64,000 nucleotides of DNA from Methanomassiliicoccales archaeon RumEn M2. GTDB lineage: Archaea > Thermoplasmatota > Thermoplasmata > Methanomassiliicoccales > Methanomethylophilaceae. A program made the position numbers and the translations under genes. Shown here one piece after another: positions 27,001-37,172 of this stretch. Location of the stretch: the NCBI GenBank assembly GCA_001421175.1, contig LJKL01000016.1, forward strand, positions 1 to 64,000, given 5' to 3'. The first letter of the stretch is position 1. Each line of letters starts with the position of its first letter. A model generated the notes under the pieces. The model searched no databases. It was not told where the DNA came from and saw only the letters and a program-made list of their open reading frames with translations.

Positions 27001-28536
27001 TCACACAGACATCTGCGAAAGCACATAGAATATCGTTAACGAAACCGGGACCATCAGGCCGAACCTGAACACCGTGTCCGGGCCGCCTCTGGATGTGAGG
27101 GCGGGAGTCAGCACTGATATCAAGGCAGCCAATATCACCAGGTATATCGGCAGGAGGCCGGCGATCCCGGACATACCGGAGAAACCCGTCATCTCAGATA
27201 TGGGTGCCAGCATCATCAAGCTCATTCCGAGTATCAGGGGGGCGAACACCGCCGCAGTGCCAGTCATCATATCCAGGGTGCTCTTGAGCTTGTTCTCTAT
27301 CCCCTTCCTTATCCCTTCCTGACCCTGGAGCTGGTGAGCCACACTGACGGCCAGTCTTCCGGATTCCCGCAGGTCCTTCTCAGACGCCCTTTGCACATCC
27401 GCATACTTGGAGGCAAGGAAAGGAGATACCGGGGAGAGGGATGCGTATACAGCGGATGCGATGTCCCCTCTGCACAGGATCATCTCCCTCGAAAGTGATT
27501 CCGCGATCGCGGCGCAATCCTTCCTGGCACTTAGTGATTCAAGGAGGGCGCTCTCGTAGTTCTCGCCGGATATCAACCTGTTACCCAGGTCGAAGAGGGC
27601 GTCCCTGAGCGATGCCTCCGATCTCTTCCTCTTGGATTCCGAAGCAACCTTAGGGTATACCGCAGCCGCCGTGAGTGCACCGACCAGCGCAAAAGGGAAC
27701 GTTATGCATTCCGCGATCCCCATCCCGGAATCCATGCATATGAGGACCATGGGCACGGCCGCCAGGATCTGGAGGGCGTACCTCCAGGGCCTATCCGCGG
27801 CATCGCCGACGAACGGATTCCGGTTCCTTATCGACATCACCGTGAAAGCTACCAGGACAGGTATCAAGACCAGCGTGACGAATACGATGACCGTGGGGTC
27901 CAAGGCCGTTGCGCCGCCCATGCCCATCATCGGCATTATCGACACGAGTATCATCGGCAGCATGATCCCCAGACCGAAGATCAGCATGCAGGGGGTGTTC
28001 AGTTTCGAGCTGTAGGACTCACCCATCTGCCTTAGCCCTGTCAGAACCGACTCCTCGGCATCTTTGATCATCTCAGACCTCTTCACACTGTCAGATGTTT
28101 CGGCGGCCGTCATGAGCATGTGGACCGCCCTTCTGAAGGATGAGAGCTGCGGAGGAAGCGACGACAGGAGATCGAGAAGACCCTGTTTTATGCTGTCAGT
28201 CCTCCTGCAGTCCGCATCGGACACAATGGCGGCGAAGAGGGATGCGATGTTCCTGGGCCCGTTGGCGGCAACCTCCCTTACCGCAGAGTCCACGGAGCCG
28301 TTGGATCTTACGGAGACGGACATCATGCCTATCACCGTGGGCGCCTCATTCAGAAGCACCTCGGGCCTGTATGCGGTTTTACGCTCTGACATCGACGCAT
28401 AAACCGCCACGGGCAGCAGACCCAGAGCGGGGATCGCCCTCAACAGCACTTCGAAACCGTAGAGGTCGGTCAGGATCATGCCCATCGCCGCAGAGAGCAT
28501 CCCTGCTATCACGGAGAACTGCGCTCTTGCGTTCAT
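27001..28536 (-). CDS. Type IV pilus/type II secretion platform protein (TadC/GspF-like)
   Basis: A 511-residue polytopic membrane protein with two repeats of the T2SSF fold. Each has a cytoplasmic helical bundle followed by transmembrane helices (VLTGLRQMGESYSSKLNTPC; LRESGRLAVSVAHQLQGQEG). In archaeal pili and archaella this protein anchors the assembly ATPase. Its ATG overlaps the stop of the upstream ATPase gene, so they form one operon. No archaellum genes (flaG, flaF, flagellins) are seen. Confidence 0.85.
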   Translation of the reverse strand: MNARAQFSVIAGMLSAAMGMILTDLYGFEVLLRAIPALGLLPVAVYASMSERKTAYRPEVLLNEAPTVIGMMSVSVRSNGSVDSAVREVAANGPRNIASLFAAIVSDADCRRTDSIKQGLLDLLSSLPPQLSSFRRAVHMLMTAAETSDSVKRSEMIKDAEESVLTGLRQMGESYSSKLNTPCMLIFGLGIMLPMILVSIMPMMGMGGATALDPTVIVFVTLVLIPVLVAFTVMSIRNRNPFVGDAADRPWRYALQILAAVPMVLICMDSGMGIAECITFPFALVGALTAAAVYPKVASESKRKRSEASLRDALFDLGNRLISGENYESALLESLSARKDCAAIAESLSREMILCRGDIASAVYASLSPVSPFLASKYADVQRASEKDLRESGRLAVSVAHQLQGQEGIRKGIENKLKSTLDMMTGTAAVFAPLILGMSLMMLAPISEMTGFSGMSGIAGLLPIYLVILAALISVLTPALTSRGGPDTVFRFGLMVPVSLTIFYVLSQMSV

Positions 28537-30289
28537 TACTCCTCACCCCCGAATCTTGAGAAACGGAGCCTGAATGCTCCCATTATCTCATCGTAGGATG
28601 TCACGCCGGATGAGAGGTGCTTTGCCAGGAAATCGTTGGCCATGACTATCCATTCCGGACCGAGGAAGCCTTCCCCGTGCCTCTTGGACATCTCCGACAG
28701 GAACTCCCTCATGGCCGCCCTCACGGAGATCTCCTCGATCATCTCCGCCTCGGTTATCCCGATCTCTGACATTATCCTGCGTATCGCACCTGACGACGTG
28801 AGGCCTCCGGGCGATGACAGGTCCACGAACTCCCCGGGCTTGGCACCGGTGGCCACGGCCTCCGAGAGCCTCCTTATCTGCCTCTCCTCCCCTCTTCCTC
28901 TGAATGAGCCCATTGTGACCAGGAAGTCGGTGGCCATGAACGCTTCCGGGGGTATCCCCATATCATGGACACTCTGTCATAGACGGACCTGGCAGAATCG
29001 CCGTGTATCGTTCCCATTATCGAGCTGCCGGCACGACCTGTCCTCATGCTCTGATAGAGGGTCCTTGCCTCGTCCCCCCTCACCTCCCCTAGAGCTATTG
29101 CCGACTCCCCCAGCCTGAGAGACACTCTGAGGGCCTCATCGGCCCTCTTCCTGGCATCCCCCTCCATGCGGTCGTCTATTAGCATGGACTGGACCTTGTA
29201 TCCCATGGACCTCATCCTCTCCCCGGGAAGCTCCATGGTGTCCTCTATCGTCAGTATCCTCTGGGAGACCGGGAACTCGAAGAGCATGGCAGAAAGCAGG
29301 GAGCTCTTACCGGAACCCCTGGCGCCGCAGATCAGGAAGGTGGACCTGTTCTCCACCAGGAATGAGAGCAGACCGGCGGTATACGGGTCGATGGACCCGT
29401 TCGCTATGAGGCGGGTGGTTGTCCAGGGCATTCTGGAATGCTTCCTTATCGCCACCGAGTCGCCGTTGGGGCTCAACGGATATCCCACCACTGTGGCTCT
29501 GGCACTGCCGCCGTCCATATCCGTCTCCAGTATCGGATTCGTCTCGCAGTACAGCAGACCGCTCTCCCTCTTCAGCACGTTTATCAGATTCCTTATCTCC
29601 TTGGGCTCCGCCACCAGGTTGGTCCTGCATCTGACATGGGCGTTTAGACCGCTGACCTGGTTCAGGGTTATGTGTATCCTGTTGTTCTCACAGGGCGCAT
29701 CGATGAATATGTCCTCTATACGGGAGTCCCGCAGCAGGACATCGAATATCCCCAGGCCCAACGTGTGCCTGTAGACCGTCTCGCAGATGTCGGACACGAG
29801 CACTCCTGACACATCCTCTTCCGCCTTCTCGAATCTCTTCCTAAGGAAGACCCCCGCCAGGGACATGACGGTCTGCCTGTCCATGCTCCCGCCCTTCTTC
29901 CTGTAGATATCTCGAACATGATCTATCGCCGCGGATACGGAATCGCCTATGTCCCCATGGTAAGAGTATTCGTCAGGCATCACATTGTATTCTATCTCGC
30001 CGTCCTCCGTTCTCACGACGACTACCTTCCCGTCCGGCAGGTCGTAGGATTCAATGACCTCCATGCCGGATATGTCGCCGACCGCCCAGGTGTCCGCATA
30101 AGCGGGTTTCCTCCTGACGCAGCGCCTGCCTATCCGGGTCAGGCTGTCAGACACCGTCGGCGTCTGGGAGCTCCTCTCAACACAATCCGGCCTCTTCTGA
30201 GCATCCTCGGAGAACCCGGATCCGCTGACCGGGAAATCGTTGTATGCGAGTATGTCCCCACAGGCCCTATCGTCCAGTATTCGGGTCAT
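28536..30289 (-). CDS. Type IV pilus/type II secretion ATPase (TadA/FlaI-like, frameshifted)
   Basis: A VirB11/GspE-superfamily motor ATPase of about 585 residues. It has Walker A in ICGARGSGKSSLL, the Asp box in TIEDTMELPG, Walker B in IALGEVRGDEA, and the His box in GTIHGDSARSVYDRV. The frame breaks just after this, near 28967-28971, where one base appears to be missing. The other frame continues VHDMGIPPEAFMATDFLVTM, the normal C-terminal sequence, to 28536. The N-terminal 60 residues are not conserved in type, and the start could be internal. It is the middle gene of a three-gene minus-strand operon. Confidence 0.86.
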
Positions 30290-30291
30290 CC

Positions 30292-30807
30292 TCAGACCCC
30301 CACTACCCTGTATGCGGATTTGACTATGTCATCGGAGACTTCCTTCAGCATGGAATCGATCTTGTCGATGGCCTTATAGGTGCGTATGTTGCAGGCGGCA
30401 CATCTGTCATCGTCCAAAGATGATGAGTCCAGGATCTTCCTGGCCGGACCGACATCCATATCGGGGAAGTTCGCCCAGATGTCCTTCATGAGGTTGTCCA
30501 TGGAACCGGGGCACGTCAGGCATCTGCCCCCTCCGCTACAGAATGCGTCCTTGGCCACGAGATCGATCCTTGACAGATCGTTCAGTATCCTGACCGCATC
30601 CCCGGAGTACTCCTTGTCCATGCCCCTGTGCAGGATTATCCTCTCGGGTTCGCCTGAATCAATGATCTTAGCCCTCATGCACCGCAGGCATCCGTCGCTG
30701 CCGTAATCCGATTCGCCTTCACAGTCGTCGCACACGATCCTCAGAACATTCGATTCCTTCTTCTCCTCAGTCTTCCTGCGGAAGCTGAATATCGATTTTA
30801 GATTCAT
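30292..30807 (-). CDS. Cys-rich protein of the pilus operon
   Basis: A 171-residue soluble protein of no family I recognise. It carries several paired cysteines (CDDCEG, CLRC, CSGGGRCLTC, CAAC), enough for one or two zinc or Fe-S sites, with a basic N-terminus (FSFRRKTEEKK). It is the first gene of the operon with the secretion ATPase (two-base gap). That position suggests an assembly or regulatory role for the pilus. A TATA-like element (TTTTTAAT on minus) lies about 27 bp before the ATG, suggesting a leaderless transcript. Confidence 0.65.
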   Translation of the reverse strand: MNLKSIFSFRRKTEEKKESNVLRIVCDDCEGESDYGSDGCLRCMRAKIIDSGEPERIILHRGMDKEYSGDAVRILNDLSRIDLVAKDAFCSGGGRCLTCPGSMDNLMKDIWANFPDMDVGPARKILDSSSLDDDRCAACNIRTYKAIDKIDSMLKEVSDDIVKSAYRVVGV

Positions 30808-30896
30808 GAAATAAAGAGCTCTCTAGACGTTCTATTAAAAAGAAACCGTACAGTTAGTCAGGAAGCCTTAATTACAGGTGCGCTGAATAGAAGCGC

Positions 30897-32789
30897 ATGG
30901 AAATTCTTGCACCTGCGGGATCGCCCGAGGGATTGGTAGCAGCGATAAAAGGCGGATGCGATGCCGTTTACATGGGTGGGCCCGGTTTCGGGGCCAGGGC
31001 TTTCGCCAAGAATTTCACCGATGCGGAGCTGGAGGGCGCCATAGAGTATGCCCACAGGCACGGTGTCAAAGTCAACGTCACCGTGAACACCATCATCAAG
31101 AATTCTGAGATGGGGGCCGCCGTCTCCTATGTGCAGTTCCTCAAGGACATAGGCGCAGATGCAATTATAATCCAGGATCTGGGTCTTTTGAATTCCATTA
31201 AGCACATACCCATAGCGAAGCACGCCTCCACTCAGATGGGGATACATTCCAGGGAAGGGCTGCAGTGGTGCGCTGACAACGGCATAAGCCGTGCCATATT
31301 GGCAAGGGAGCTTACTCTGGACGAGATAGAGGAAATAGTCAGGGACTCTCCCGTGGAGACGGAGGTCTTCATACAGGGAGCCATGTGCTACTCCATGTCC
31401 GGAGGATGCCTGTTCTCGAGCATCGTGGGCGGCAGGAGCGGCAACAGAGGCGAATGCGCCCAGCCCTGCAGGAAGAAGTACCATCTGCCGGAGGGCGACG
31501 GGTACTTCCTCAGCAACGCCGACATCTACGGGATGGAGGCCATGGACCGGCTCAGGAGCGCAGGGATAACCTCCCTTAAGATAGAGGGTCGCATGAGGAG
31601 CCCTGCTTACGCTTATCTCTCCTCCAAAGCCTATTCGATGGCCAACAAAGGTATGGCCGGGGAGGAGCTTGACGGTACGATCTCGCTCCTGAAGACAGTG
31701 TTCAACAGAGGATTCTGCCAAGGCTACCTGGGGGGCGTGGATTCTCTTGTGCAGTCCTCTTATCCGGACAACAGGGGCCTCTTCATGGGATCTTTCGAGG
31801 TCAGGAACAAGAAATTCCCCATAAAAGGCACCGATATAAATTTCAAAGACGGGATATCCCTCTTCAAATCCGATACCAAGGTGGGAGGCTTCAAGGTGGC
31901 TGACCACAACTGGGCCGTGGCGCCCTTCGCCATACCCGACGGCATGTATGACGTCTACCGCACGTACGATCCCAGACTGGACGAGATAAAGAACCTGATC
32001 GGCAGGGCCCCGAAGCTCTCGGGCGGCAAGGTCCGGAGGGGCGCGCCTGAGTTCAGCATGCCCAAAGCCGAGCGTCGGACGAAGAAGGCCGATATCTCCG
32101 TCTACGTATCCTCGATTAAGGTTCTGGATGCTGTTCTGCAGTATGCGGACAGGATATACTATGACGGCGAAAGCATCGGGGAAGCGGAAAAGGCGTGCAC
32201 CGGCGCCGGGAAGGAGTTCGTAAGGGTCCTGCCCCGCTTCGAACCCTTCGTTTCCGACAACGGCGAATATCCCGTGATGGCACATAATCCCGGACAGGTA
32301 CAGGCCTACAGAGGAAGAAGGACCTACGGCAGCTACATTCTGAATATGTTCAACTCCGCCTTCCCGGACTCGCTTTATCAGACGACTCTGTCGGTGGAGA
32401 TGACCCGAAACGAGATCAGGGAGACGATTCAGTACTATCCCGGGAGAGTTGAGCAGATGGTGTTCGGCAGGACAGAGCTCATGTTCACCAGGGACCCTCA
32501 TCTGGCACAGTGCGTTCTCAGGGACGAGAGAGAATACGAGTTCCCGGTGTACAGGGACGGCACGGGGGCCCGTATACTCAACTCCTCTGACACCATGCTC
32601 CTTGACCGCGTAGGAGAGCTGGAACGCTACGGCGTGGATTCCCTGGGCATAGACCTGAGGAAGAGGCCGGTGAAGCTGGCATCAGAGGTCACGTCCGCAT
32701 TCCGCAGAAGGGATACGGGACGGACAGAGGAGATAAGGCGCCTCTGCGGAGGGACCCTCAACACGGGGCACTACCTTCGCGGAGTGTAA
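30897..32789 (+). CDS. Peptidase U32-family protein
   Basis: A 630-residue U32 protein: an N-terminal TIM-barrel-like domain (EILAPAGSPEGLVAAIKGGC) with the U32 signature EVFIQGAMCYSMSGGCLFSS, and further Cys residues in GECAQPCRKK. Together these four Cys can bind an Fe-S cluster. Characterised relatives (RlhA, TrhP/TrhO type) hydroxylate RNA bases, while older annotation calls them collagenases. The length indicates the long two-domain form. The start has a TATA box (TTAATTAC) about 27 bp upstream. It sits between the pilus ATPase operon and the pilin genes, which may be accidental. Confidence 0.85.
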   Translation: MEILAPAGSPEGLVAAIKGGCDAVYMGGPGFGARAFAKNFTDAELEGAIEYAHRHGVKVNVTVNTIIKNSEMGAAVSYVQFLKDIGADAIIIQDLGLLNSIKHIPIAKHASTQMGIHSREGLQWCADNGISRAILARELTLDEIEEIVRDSPVETEVFIQGAMCYSMSGGCLFSSIVGGRSGNRGECAQPCRKKYHLPEGDGYFLSNADIYGMEAMDRLRSAGITSLKIEGRMRSPAYAYLSSKAYSMANKGMAGEELDGTISLLKTVFNRGFCQGYLGGVDSLVQSSYPDNRGLFMGSFEVRNKKFPIKGTDINFKDGISLFKSDTKVGGFKVADHNWAVAPFAIPDGMYDVYRTYDPRLDEIKNLIGRAPKLSGGKVRRGAPEFSMPKAERRTKKADISVYVSSIKVLDAVLQYADRIYYDGESIGEAEKACTGAGKEFVRVLPRFEPFVSDNGEYPVMAHNPGQVQAYRGRRTYGSYILNMFNSAFPDSLYQTTLSVEMTRNEIRETIQYYPGRVEQMVFGRTELMFTRDPHLAQCVLRDEREYEFPVYRDGTGARILNSSDTMLLDRVGELERYGVDSLGIDLRKRPVKLASEVTSAFRRRDTGRTEEIRRLCGGTLNTGHYLRGV

Positions 32790-32842
32790 CCTCTAACTGT
32801 AGCTCCCCTCTTTAATAGTCTTACCGCGGCGTCTTCTATACC

Positions 32843-33241
32843 ATGAGAATGGGCAAGAACGCCGAAGGCGGCTTCATGGAAGCCGTCGCGGCGATGATGG
32901 TTGTGACTGTGGCACTGTCGATGTTCTTGAGCGTCGTCGCGACGACCGGCTCTCAGGAGAACGGGGTCCCGGAGATAAGGACGGACTATCTCGATGATCT
33001 CTCGGTCTCAGACGGGGCTGTTGTGGGCGATGTCTCCCCTGACATGGAGGTCCAGAAGGACTTCGCGGGATTCTCCTGCATAAGGCTCCGGGCCCATGTC
33101 GCAGGAGGGACCGAGGTCTACGAGATAACGGCAGGCACTCCCACTGAAGGTGACGTACTATGCGAAACAGGCATCATACTGCTGAAGGATGATAAGGGCA
33201 GGAGCGTCCCTGTGGTATACGAGGTGGCCGTATGGCTCTGA
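32843..33241 (+). CDS. Type IV pilin-like protein 1
   Basis: A 132-residue protein with a class III-type leader: a short charged segment ending in Gly-Gly (MRMGKNAEGG) followed directly by a hydrophobic helix (FMEAVAAMMVVTVALSMFL) that contains an early Glu, as in type IV pilins. The rest is a small soluble domain. Cleavage would be by an archaeal prepilin peptidase. The ATG is about 27 bp from a TTTAATAG box. The gene overlaps the next pilin-like gene by 10 bp. Confidence 0.7.
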   Translation: MRMGKNAEGGFMEAVAAMMVVTVALSMFLSVVATTGSQENGVPEIRTDYLDDLSVSDGAVVGDVSPDMEVQKDFAGFSCIRLRAHVAGGTEVYEITAGTPTEGDVLCETGIILLKDDKGRSVPVVYEVAVWL

Positions 33242-33678
33242 TCCGTAACAGGAAAGGGATGCTTTCCTCCCTGGATGCGATGATCTTCCTTTCAGTTATG
33301 GTGCTTGTATCGGCGGGACTGTTCGCATACGCATCCTTCGAGGACCCGGAGACGATAACATCTAAGGATGTGGCCGATAGCTTCTTCTCCGCAGAGCTCA
33401 GAGCATCCGACCTCTATCCTACCGAGGACGATCAGATTGCGCCGATATGCGACATCCTGGCCGCCTGCATAAACTCAGGGAATCTGACAAAGGCGAAGGA
33501 GTATACCGAGAAGGTGATGAGGGATCTGATACCCAGGCACAGCTCGTTCTTGGTGGAGATGGAATTCAACGGCAAGGTTCTGACTGCGGGCGCAGCAGGC
33601 TCCGGGGTATCATCATACTATGAAACGGAGTATGCCACGGCCGGCGGTCCCCTGAAGGTCGTCGTATGCATATATTAG
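33232..33678 (+). CDS. Type IV pilin-like protein 2
   Basis: A 148-residue protein with a basic leader ending in Lys-Gly (MALIRNRKG) and a hydrophobic N-terminal helix (MLSSLDAMIFLSVMVLVSAG), the form of an archaeal pilin or pseudopilin. Its start lies inside the end of the preceding pilin gene, so the two are co-translated. It ends with TAG, overlapping the apgM stop on the other strand. With the ATPase and platform genes 2.5 kb away it would complete a minimal pilus set. Confidence 0.68.
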   Translation: MALIRNRKGMLSSLDAMIFLSVMVLVSAGLFAYASFEDPETITSKDVADSFFSAELRASDLYPTEDDQIAPICDILAACINSGNLTKAKEYTEKVMRDLIPRHSSFLVEMEFNGKVLTAGAAGSGVSSYYETEYATAGGPLKVVVCIY

Positions 33679-34913
33679 GCGCCGAACTTCTCGGATCTGT
33701 TGGCAAGGTCCATGCATATGGGCAGGAGGTCGTGACCTCTGATGCGTCCCAGGCGGCCCTTCGCACAGCCGTACTCGCTGTATTCCTCGGCATCATCCCT
33801 TATCATACCGCCGGTGTAGATCGTCAGAGGCACCGGGTCACCGGTATGGTCCCCTGTGGTGGATGGGGTGCTATGGTCGGCCGTGAAAACCACGACCAGA
33901 TCATCGGGCATGTTCTCCCTCAGATACTTCGCCGCCTCATCCACTTTCCTTATGACCTCCATCTTCTTAGCGTACAGCATATCGTGACCGCAAACGTCCG
34001 GGGCCTTGAAGTTCATCAGCACGAAATCGTGATCCTCTAAGGTCTCCAATGCTATCTGGGTCTTCAGTATCATATTCGTATCTGATCCCCCCGTGCATGC
34101 CGGAGGGAGGTCTATGACATCGAGTCCGCATACTCCGCATATGCCCTTTATCATGCCTACCCCTGCCACACAGGCCCCGGAGATGCCGTTGACCTGAGGG
34201 AAGGGATCTATGTCAGGGAAGGACCCGGCACCCCTCGGCAGCAATATGTTCGCCTCCGGGAGCCCGGCCTCTCTCCTCTTCTTGTTGACAGGATGATCCT
34301 TCATCCTCTCGTAAGACAGCCTGACGAACTCGTTCACGACCTCTGCCGTGAGGGCCGCATCAGGCACCAGCGGTTCAGAATCCAGTATCCTGGCATTTTC
34401 ATGGGGGTCCGCGTCCGTGACCTTGGAGCTCAGGCCTGGGCCCCTGAGAAGCAGTGCCGCCCTGTGCTCTGTCCCCTCTTTGACGGTGACCTCGATCCCT
34501 TTGATCATCATGCCAGAAAGGGATCTCACAAGCTCCGTCGTGTCCGGGGCCCTTATGCGCCCGGCCCGGCGGTCCAGGATGTTGAGGTCCTCATCAACGG
34601 TACCGAAATTGCATCTGAATGCAACGTCCCCCCTCTTACCGATCAGACCTATCCCGGCGGCCTCGAAGGGCCCGCGCCCGGTATACACCTCTTTGGCGTT
34701 GTACCCAAGAAGAGAAAGGTGGGCAGTGTCGCTTCCCGGCCTTATCCCGGGAGATATGACGTCCATTATGCCGGAGTTGCCGTTCGACACGAACCAATCG
34801 ATATTGGGCGTGTCCACGGCCTGCAGCGGAGTCTTGCCTCCGAGCTCCGGGCATGCTCTGTCCCCTATCCCGTCCATTATGACGAAAAGTATCCTCTTCC
34901 TGGGAACGGCCAT
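33675..34913 (-). CDS. apgM: 2,3-bisphosphoglycerate-independent phosphoglycerate mutase, archaeal type
   Basis: It interconverts 3- and 2-phosphoglycerate in glycolysis/gluconeogenesis. The 412-residue protein belongs to the alkaline-phosphatase superfamily. It has the metal motif VIMDGIGDRA with PGSDTAHLSLLGY (the phosphorylated Ser), FMNFKAPD-like MNFKAPDVCGHD, and FTADHSTPSTTGDHTGDPVP. All expected metal ligands are visible. Confidence 0.95.
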   Translation of the reverse strand: MAVPRKRILFVIMDGIGDRACPELGGKTPLQAVDTPNIDWFVSNGNSGIMDVISPGIRPGSDTAHLSLLGYNAKEVYTGRGPFEAAGIGLIGKRGDVAFRCNFGTVDEDLNILDRRAGRIRAPDTTELVRSLSGMMIKGIEVTVKEGTEHRAALLLRGPGLSSKVTDADPHENARILDSEPLVPDAALTAEVVNEFVRLSYERMKDHPVNKKRREAGLPEANILLPRGAGSFPDIDPFPQVNGISGACVAGVGMIKGICGVCGLDVIDLPPACTGGSDTNMILKTQIALETLEDHDFVLMNFKAPDVCGHDMLYAKKMEVIRKVDEAAKYLRENMPDDLVVVFTADHSTPSTTGDHTGDPVPLTIYTGGMIRDDAEEYSEYGCAKGRLGRIRGHDLLPICMDLANRSEKFGA

Positions 34914-34915
34914 CT

Positions 34916-35491
34916 TCAGTTCCCCAGCTTCTTAAGGACCCAGGCCATGTTCTTGCCCAGGTTATGCATGGTGCGCATGCCCTCTTCGTCCTTCTCGAAA
35001 TCCCCGGGCAGACGCGCCAGGCTCATGTTCCAGTAGGAAGAGCTGACGACCACCATCTCATTGATCATGAAGAAGTGATTGATGCTGTCCAGAGTGTGCG
35101 TGGAGCCTGCGCGCCTGGCAGGGGACACGGATGCGCCCACCTTCCTCCACAGACGGTTCCCGGCACCGCCGTTCATGTACCCGATCCTGTCGATCAGCGC
35201 TTTGGCCTCGGTCGTAAGGTCGGAATAGAATGTGGGAGAACCTATTATCACGCCGTCTGCCGAGGTCATCTTCTCCGCGAACTCATTCATCCCGTCGTCC
35301 GGGAGAGAGCATCTGAGATTCTTGTCCCGCTTGCAGGTGCCGCAGGCAGTACATCCCTGGAGCAATCTTCCTCCTACCTGGATGAACTCCGTCTCTATTC
35401 CTTCCGATTCCAATACATCAAGAACGGCCCTTAGCATGCGGGCCGTGTTCCCGTCCTTATGGGGACTGCAATTGAATGCCGCTACTTTCAT
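34916..35491 (-). CDS. Iron-sulfur flavoprotein (NADPH-dependent FMN reductase family)
   Basis: A flavodoxin-fold protein of about 191 residues. It has the phosphate-binding loop NCSPHKDGNTARML and a compact Cys motif, GCTACGTCKRDKNLRC (C-x2-C-x2-C-x7-C), of the kind that holds a 4Fe-4S cluster in methanogen Isf proteins. Such proteins transfer electrons from ferredoxin and can reduce O2 or peroxide (family knowledge). The ATG at 35491 has AGGTGGAG just upstream. A GTG at 35500 is an alternative. It follows the acyl-CoA synthetase gene by 10 bp. Confidence 0.88.
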   Translation of the reverse strand: MKVAAFNCSPHKDGNTARMLRAVLDVLESEGIETEFIQVGGRLLQGCTACGTCKRDKNLRCSLPDDGMNEFAEKMTSADGVIIGSPTFYSDLTTEAKALIDRIGYMNGGAGNRLWRKVGASVSPARRAGSTHTLDSINHFFMINEMVVVSSSYWNMSLARLPGDFEKDEEGMRTMHNLGKNMAWVLKKLGN

Positions 35492-35501
35492 ATTCTCCAC
35501 C

Positions 35502-37163
35502 TCATGCGTCCGGCCACAGCTCGTGGGCCAGCTCTCTGAGCTTGAACTTCATGATCTTCCCGCTGGCGGTCATGGGGTACTCGTCAAGGAACGCGATGTA
35601 CTTAGGCGTCTTGTACCATGCGATCTTCCCTTTGCAGAAGTCCATGACGTCCTGCTCCGTTATGTCGACACCTTCCTTCTTTATAATGAAAGCCCCGGGC
35701 TGCTCTCCGTATTTCACGCTTGGCACCCCGACGACCTGCACATCCTTCACGCCCGGCATGTTGTAGATGTAGTCCTCTACCTCCTTGGGGGAAACGTTCT
35801 CCCCGCCGCGGATGATCATGTCCTTTATCCTTCCCGTGACCTTGAAGTAACCCTCCTCGTCCTTAAGACCCAGATCCCCGGAATGGAGCCATCCGTCCTT
35901 GTCTATGGCCTTGGCGGTCTCCTCGGGCATCTTGTAGTACCCTTTCATCACATTGTAGCCGCGACAGCAGAACTCGCCCACCTCGTTCAAGTCGCACATC
36001 TCCCCCGTCTCCGGGTCGATTATCGCGGTCTCTATGCCCTGGAGGGTCTTCCCCACAGTGCTGCACTTCCTCTCGAGGGACGGCTCGTCATACCTCGTCT
36101 GGGTCATTCCCGGAGAGGACTCCGTGAGACCGTAGACTATGGTCACCTCGCTCATGTTGAGCTTCTCCACCACTTCTTCCATCGTCTTGATGGGGCACGG
36201 GGACCCTGCCATTATCCCTGTCCTGAGGCTGGAGAAATCGAATTTGTGGAAGAGCTTATGATTCATTATCATGATGAACATCGTGGGAACGCCGTAAAGC
36301 GAAGTGCACCTCTCGGTCTCCACCGAGGTCATCACCATCACCGGGTCGAAGCTCTCGCACACGACCATGGTAGAGCCGTGGTTTATGCAGGCCATTACCC
36401 CCAACACGCAACCGAAGCAATGGAACAGCGGAACGGGGATGCACACCCTGTCCTCCGGCCCATAGTTCATGTTCGCCCCTATCCAATAACCGTCATTGGC
36501 TATGTTGAAGTGCGAGAGCATCACGCCCTTGGGGAAGCCTGTGGTCCCGGATGTGTACTGCATCATGGTGACGTCGTGCACATCCACGGAATCCTTCCTC
36601 TCCCCGTACTCCTCATCGGTGGTCTGGGCGGCCATGGACTTGACCTCGGCCATGGAGTACATGCCGCGGCGCTTCTCCGGCCCTATGAAGATCACCCGTT
36701 TCAGATGAGGATATTTCTCGCTGCGTATGGAATCCCTCGGCTGGGTCCTCAGCTCAGGAACGAGATCGTAAACCATGCCTACGTAATCGGAATGCTTCAC
36801 TCCGTCTATGAGGACCAGATTCTCCATGTCCGACTGCTTCAGAACATAATCCAGCTCCTTCAGTTGATAATTGGTGTTGATGGTCAGGAATATGGTCCCG
36901 ATCCTTGCGGACGCGAACATCAGGATGATCCAGTCCGGCACGTTGGTGGCCCAGACCGCTATCTTCTCCCCTTTCTTCACTCCCATGGCCATGAGGCCCT
37001 TGGCGACCCTGTCGACCTCTTCGCCGAACTCCTTCCACGAGAGACGGAAGTCCCTGTCCACATAGACCAGGGCATCGTTGTCCGGGTAGTTCGCTATGCA
37101 TTTGTCGAGCAGGTCCCCGAGCCTCTCGTCGGTCGTTATCTCTTTGCGCGGAATGCAGGCCAT
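35502..37163 (-). CDS. AMP-forming acyl-CoA synthetase
   Basis: A 553-residue ANL-superfamily ligase that activates a carboxylic acid to its CoA thioester. The P-loop MQYTSGTTGFPKGVMLSH, the YGLTESSPG motif, the HSGDLG motif and the C-terminal Lys in ASGKIMKFKLRE are all intact. The sequence resembles medium/long-chain fatty-acyl-CoA synthetases, but the substrate cannot be fixed. The XRE-cupin regulator gene ends nine bases upstream of it in the same direction, so that gene is likely its dedicated regulator. Confidence 0.92.
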   Translation of the reverse strand: MACIPRKEITTDERLGDLLDKCIANYPDNDALVYVDRDFRLSWKEFGEEVDRVAKGLMAMGVKKGEKIAVWATNVPDWIILMFASARIGTIFLTINTNYQLKELDYVLKQSDMENLVLIDGVKHSDYVGMVYDLVPELRTQPRDSIRSEKYPHLKRVIFIGPEKRRGMYSMAEVKSMAAQTTDEEYGERKDSVDVHDVTMMQYTSGTTGFPKGVMLSHFNIANDGYWIGANMNYGPEDRVCIPVPLFHCFGCVLGVMACINHGSTMVVCESFDPVMVMTSVETERCTSLYGVPTMFIMIMNHKLFHKFDFSSLRTGIMAGSPCPIKTMEEVVEKLNMSEVTIVYGLTESSPGMTQTRYDEPSLERKCSTVGKTLQGIETAIIDPETGEMCDLNEVGEFCCRGYNVMKGYYKMPEETAKAIDKDGWLHSGDLGLKDEEGYFKVTGRIKDMIIRGGENVSPKEVEDYIYNMPGVKDVQVVGVPSVKYGEQPGAFIIKKEGVDITEQDVMDFCKGKIAWYKTPKYIAFLDEYPMTASGKIMKFKLRELAHELWPDA

Positions 37164-37172
37164 GTTCCCACC

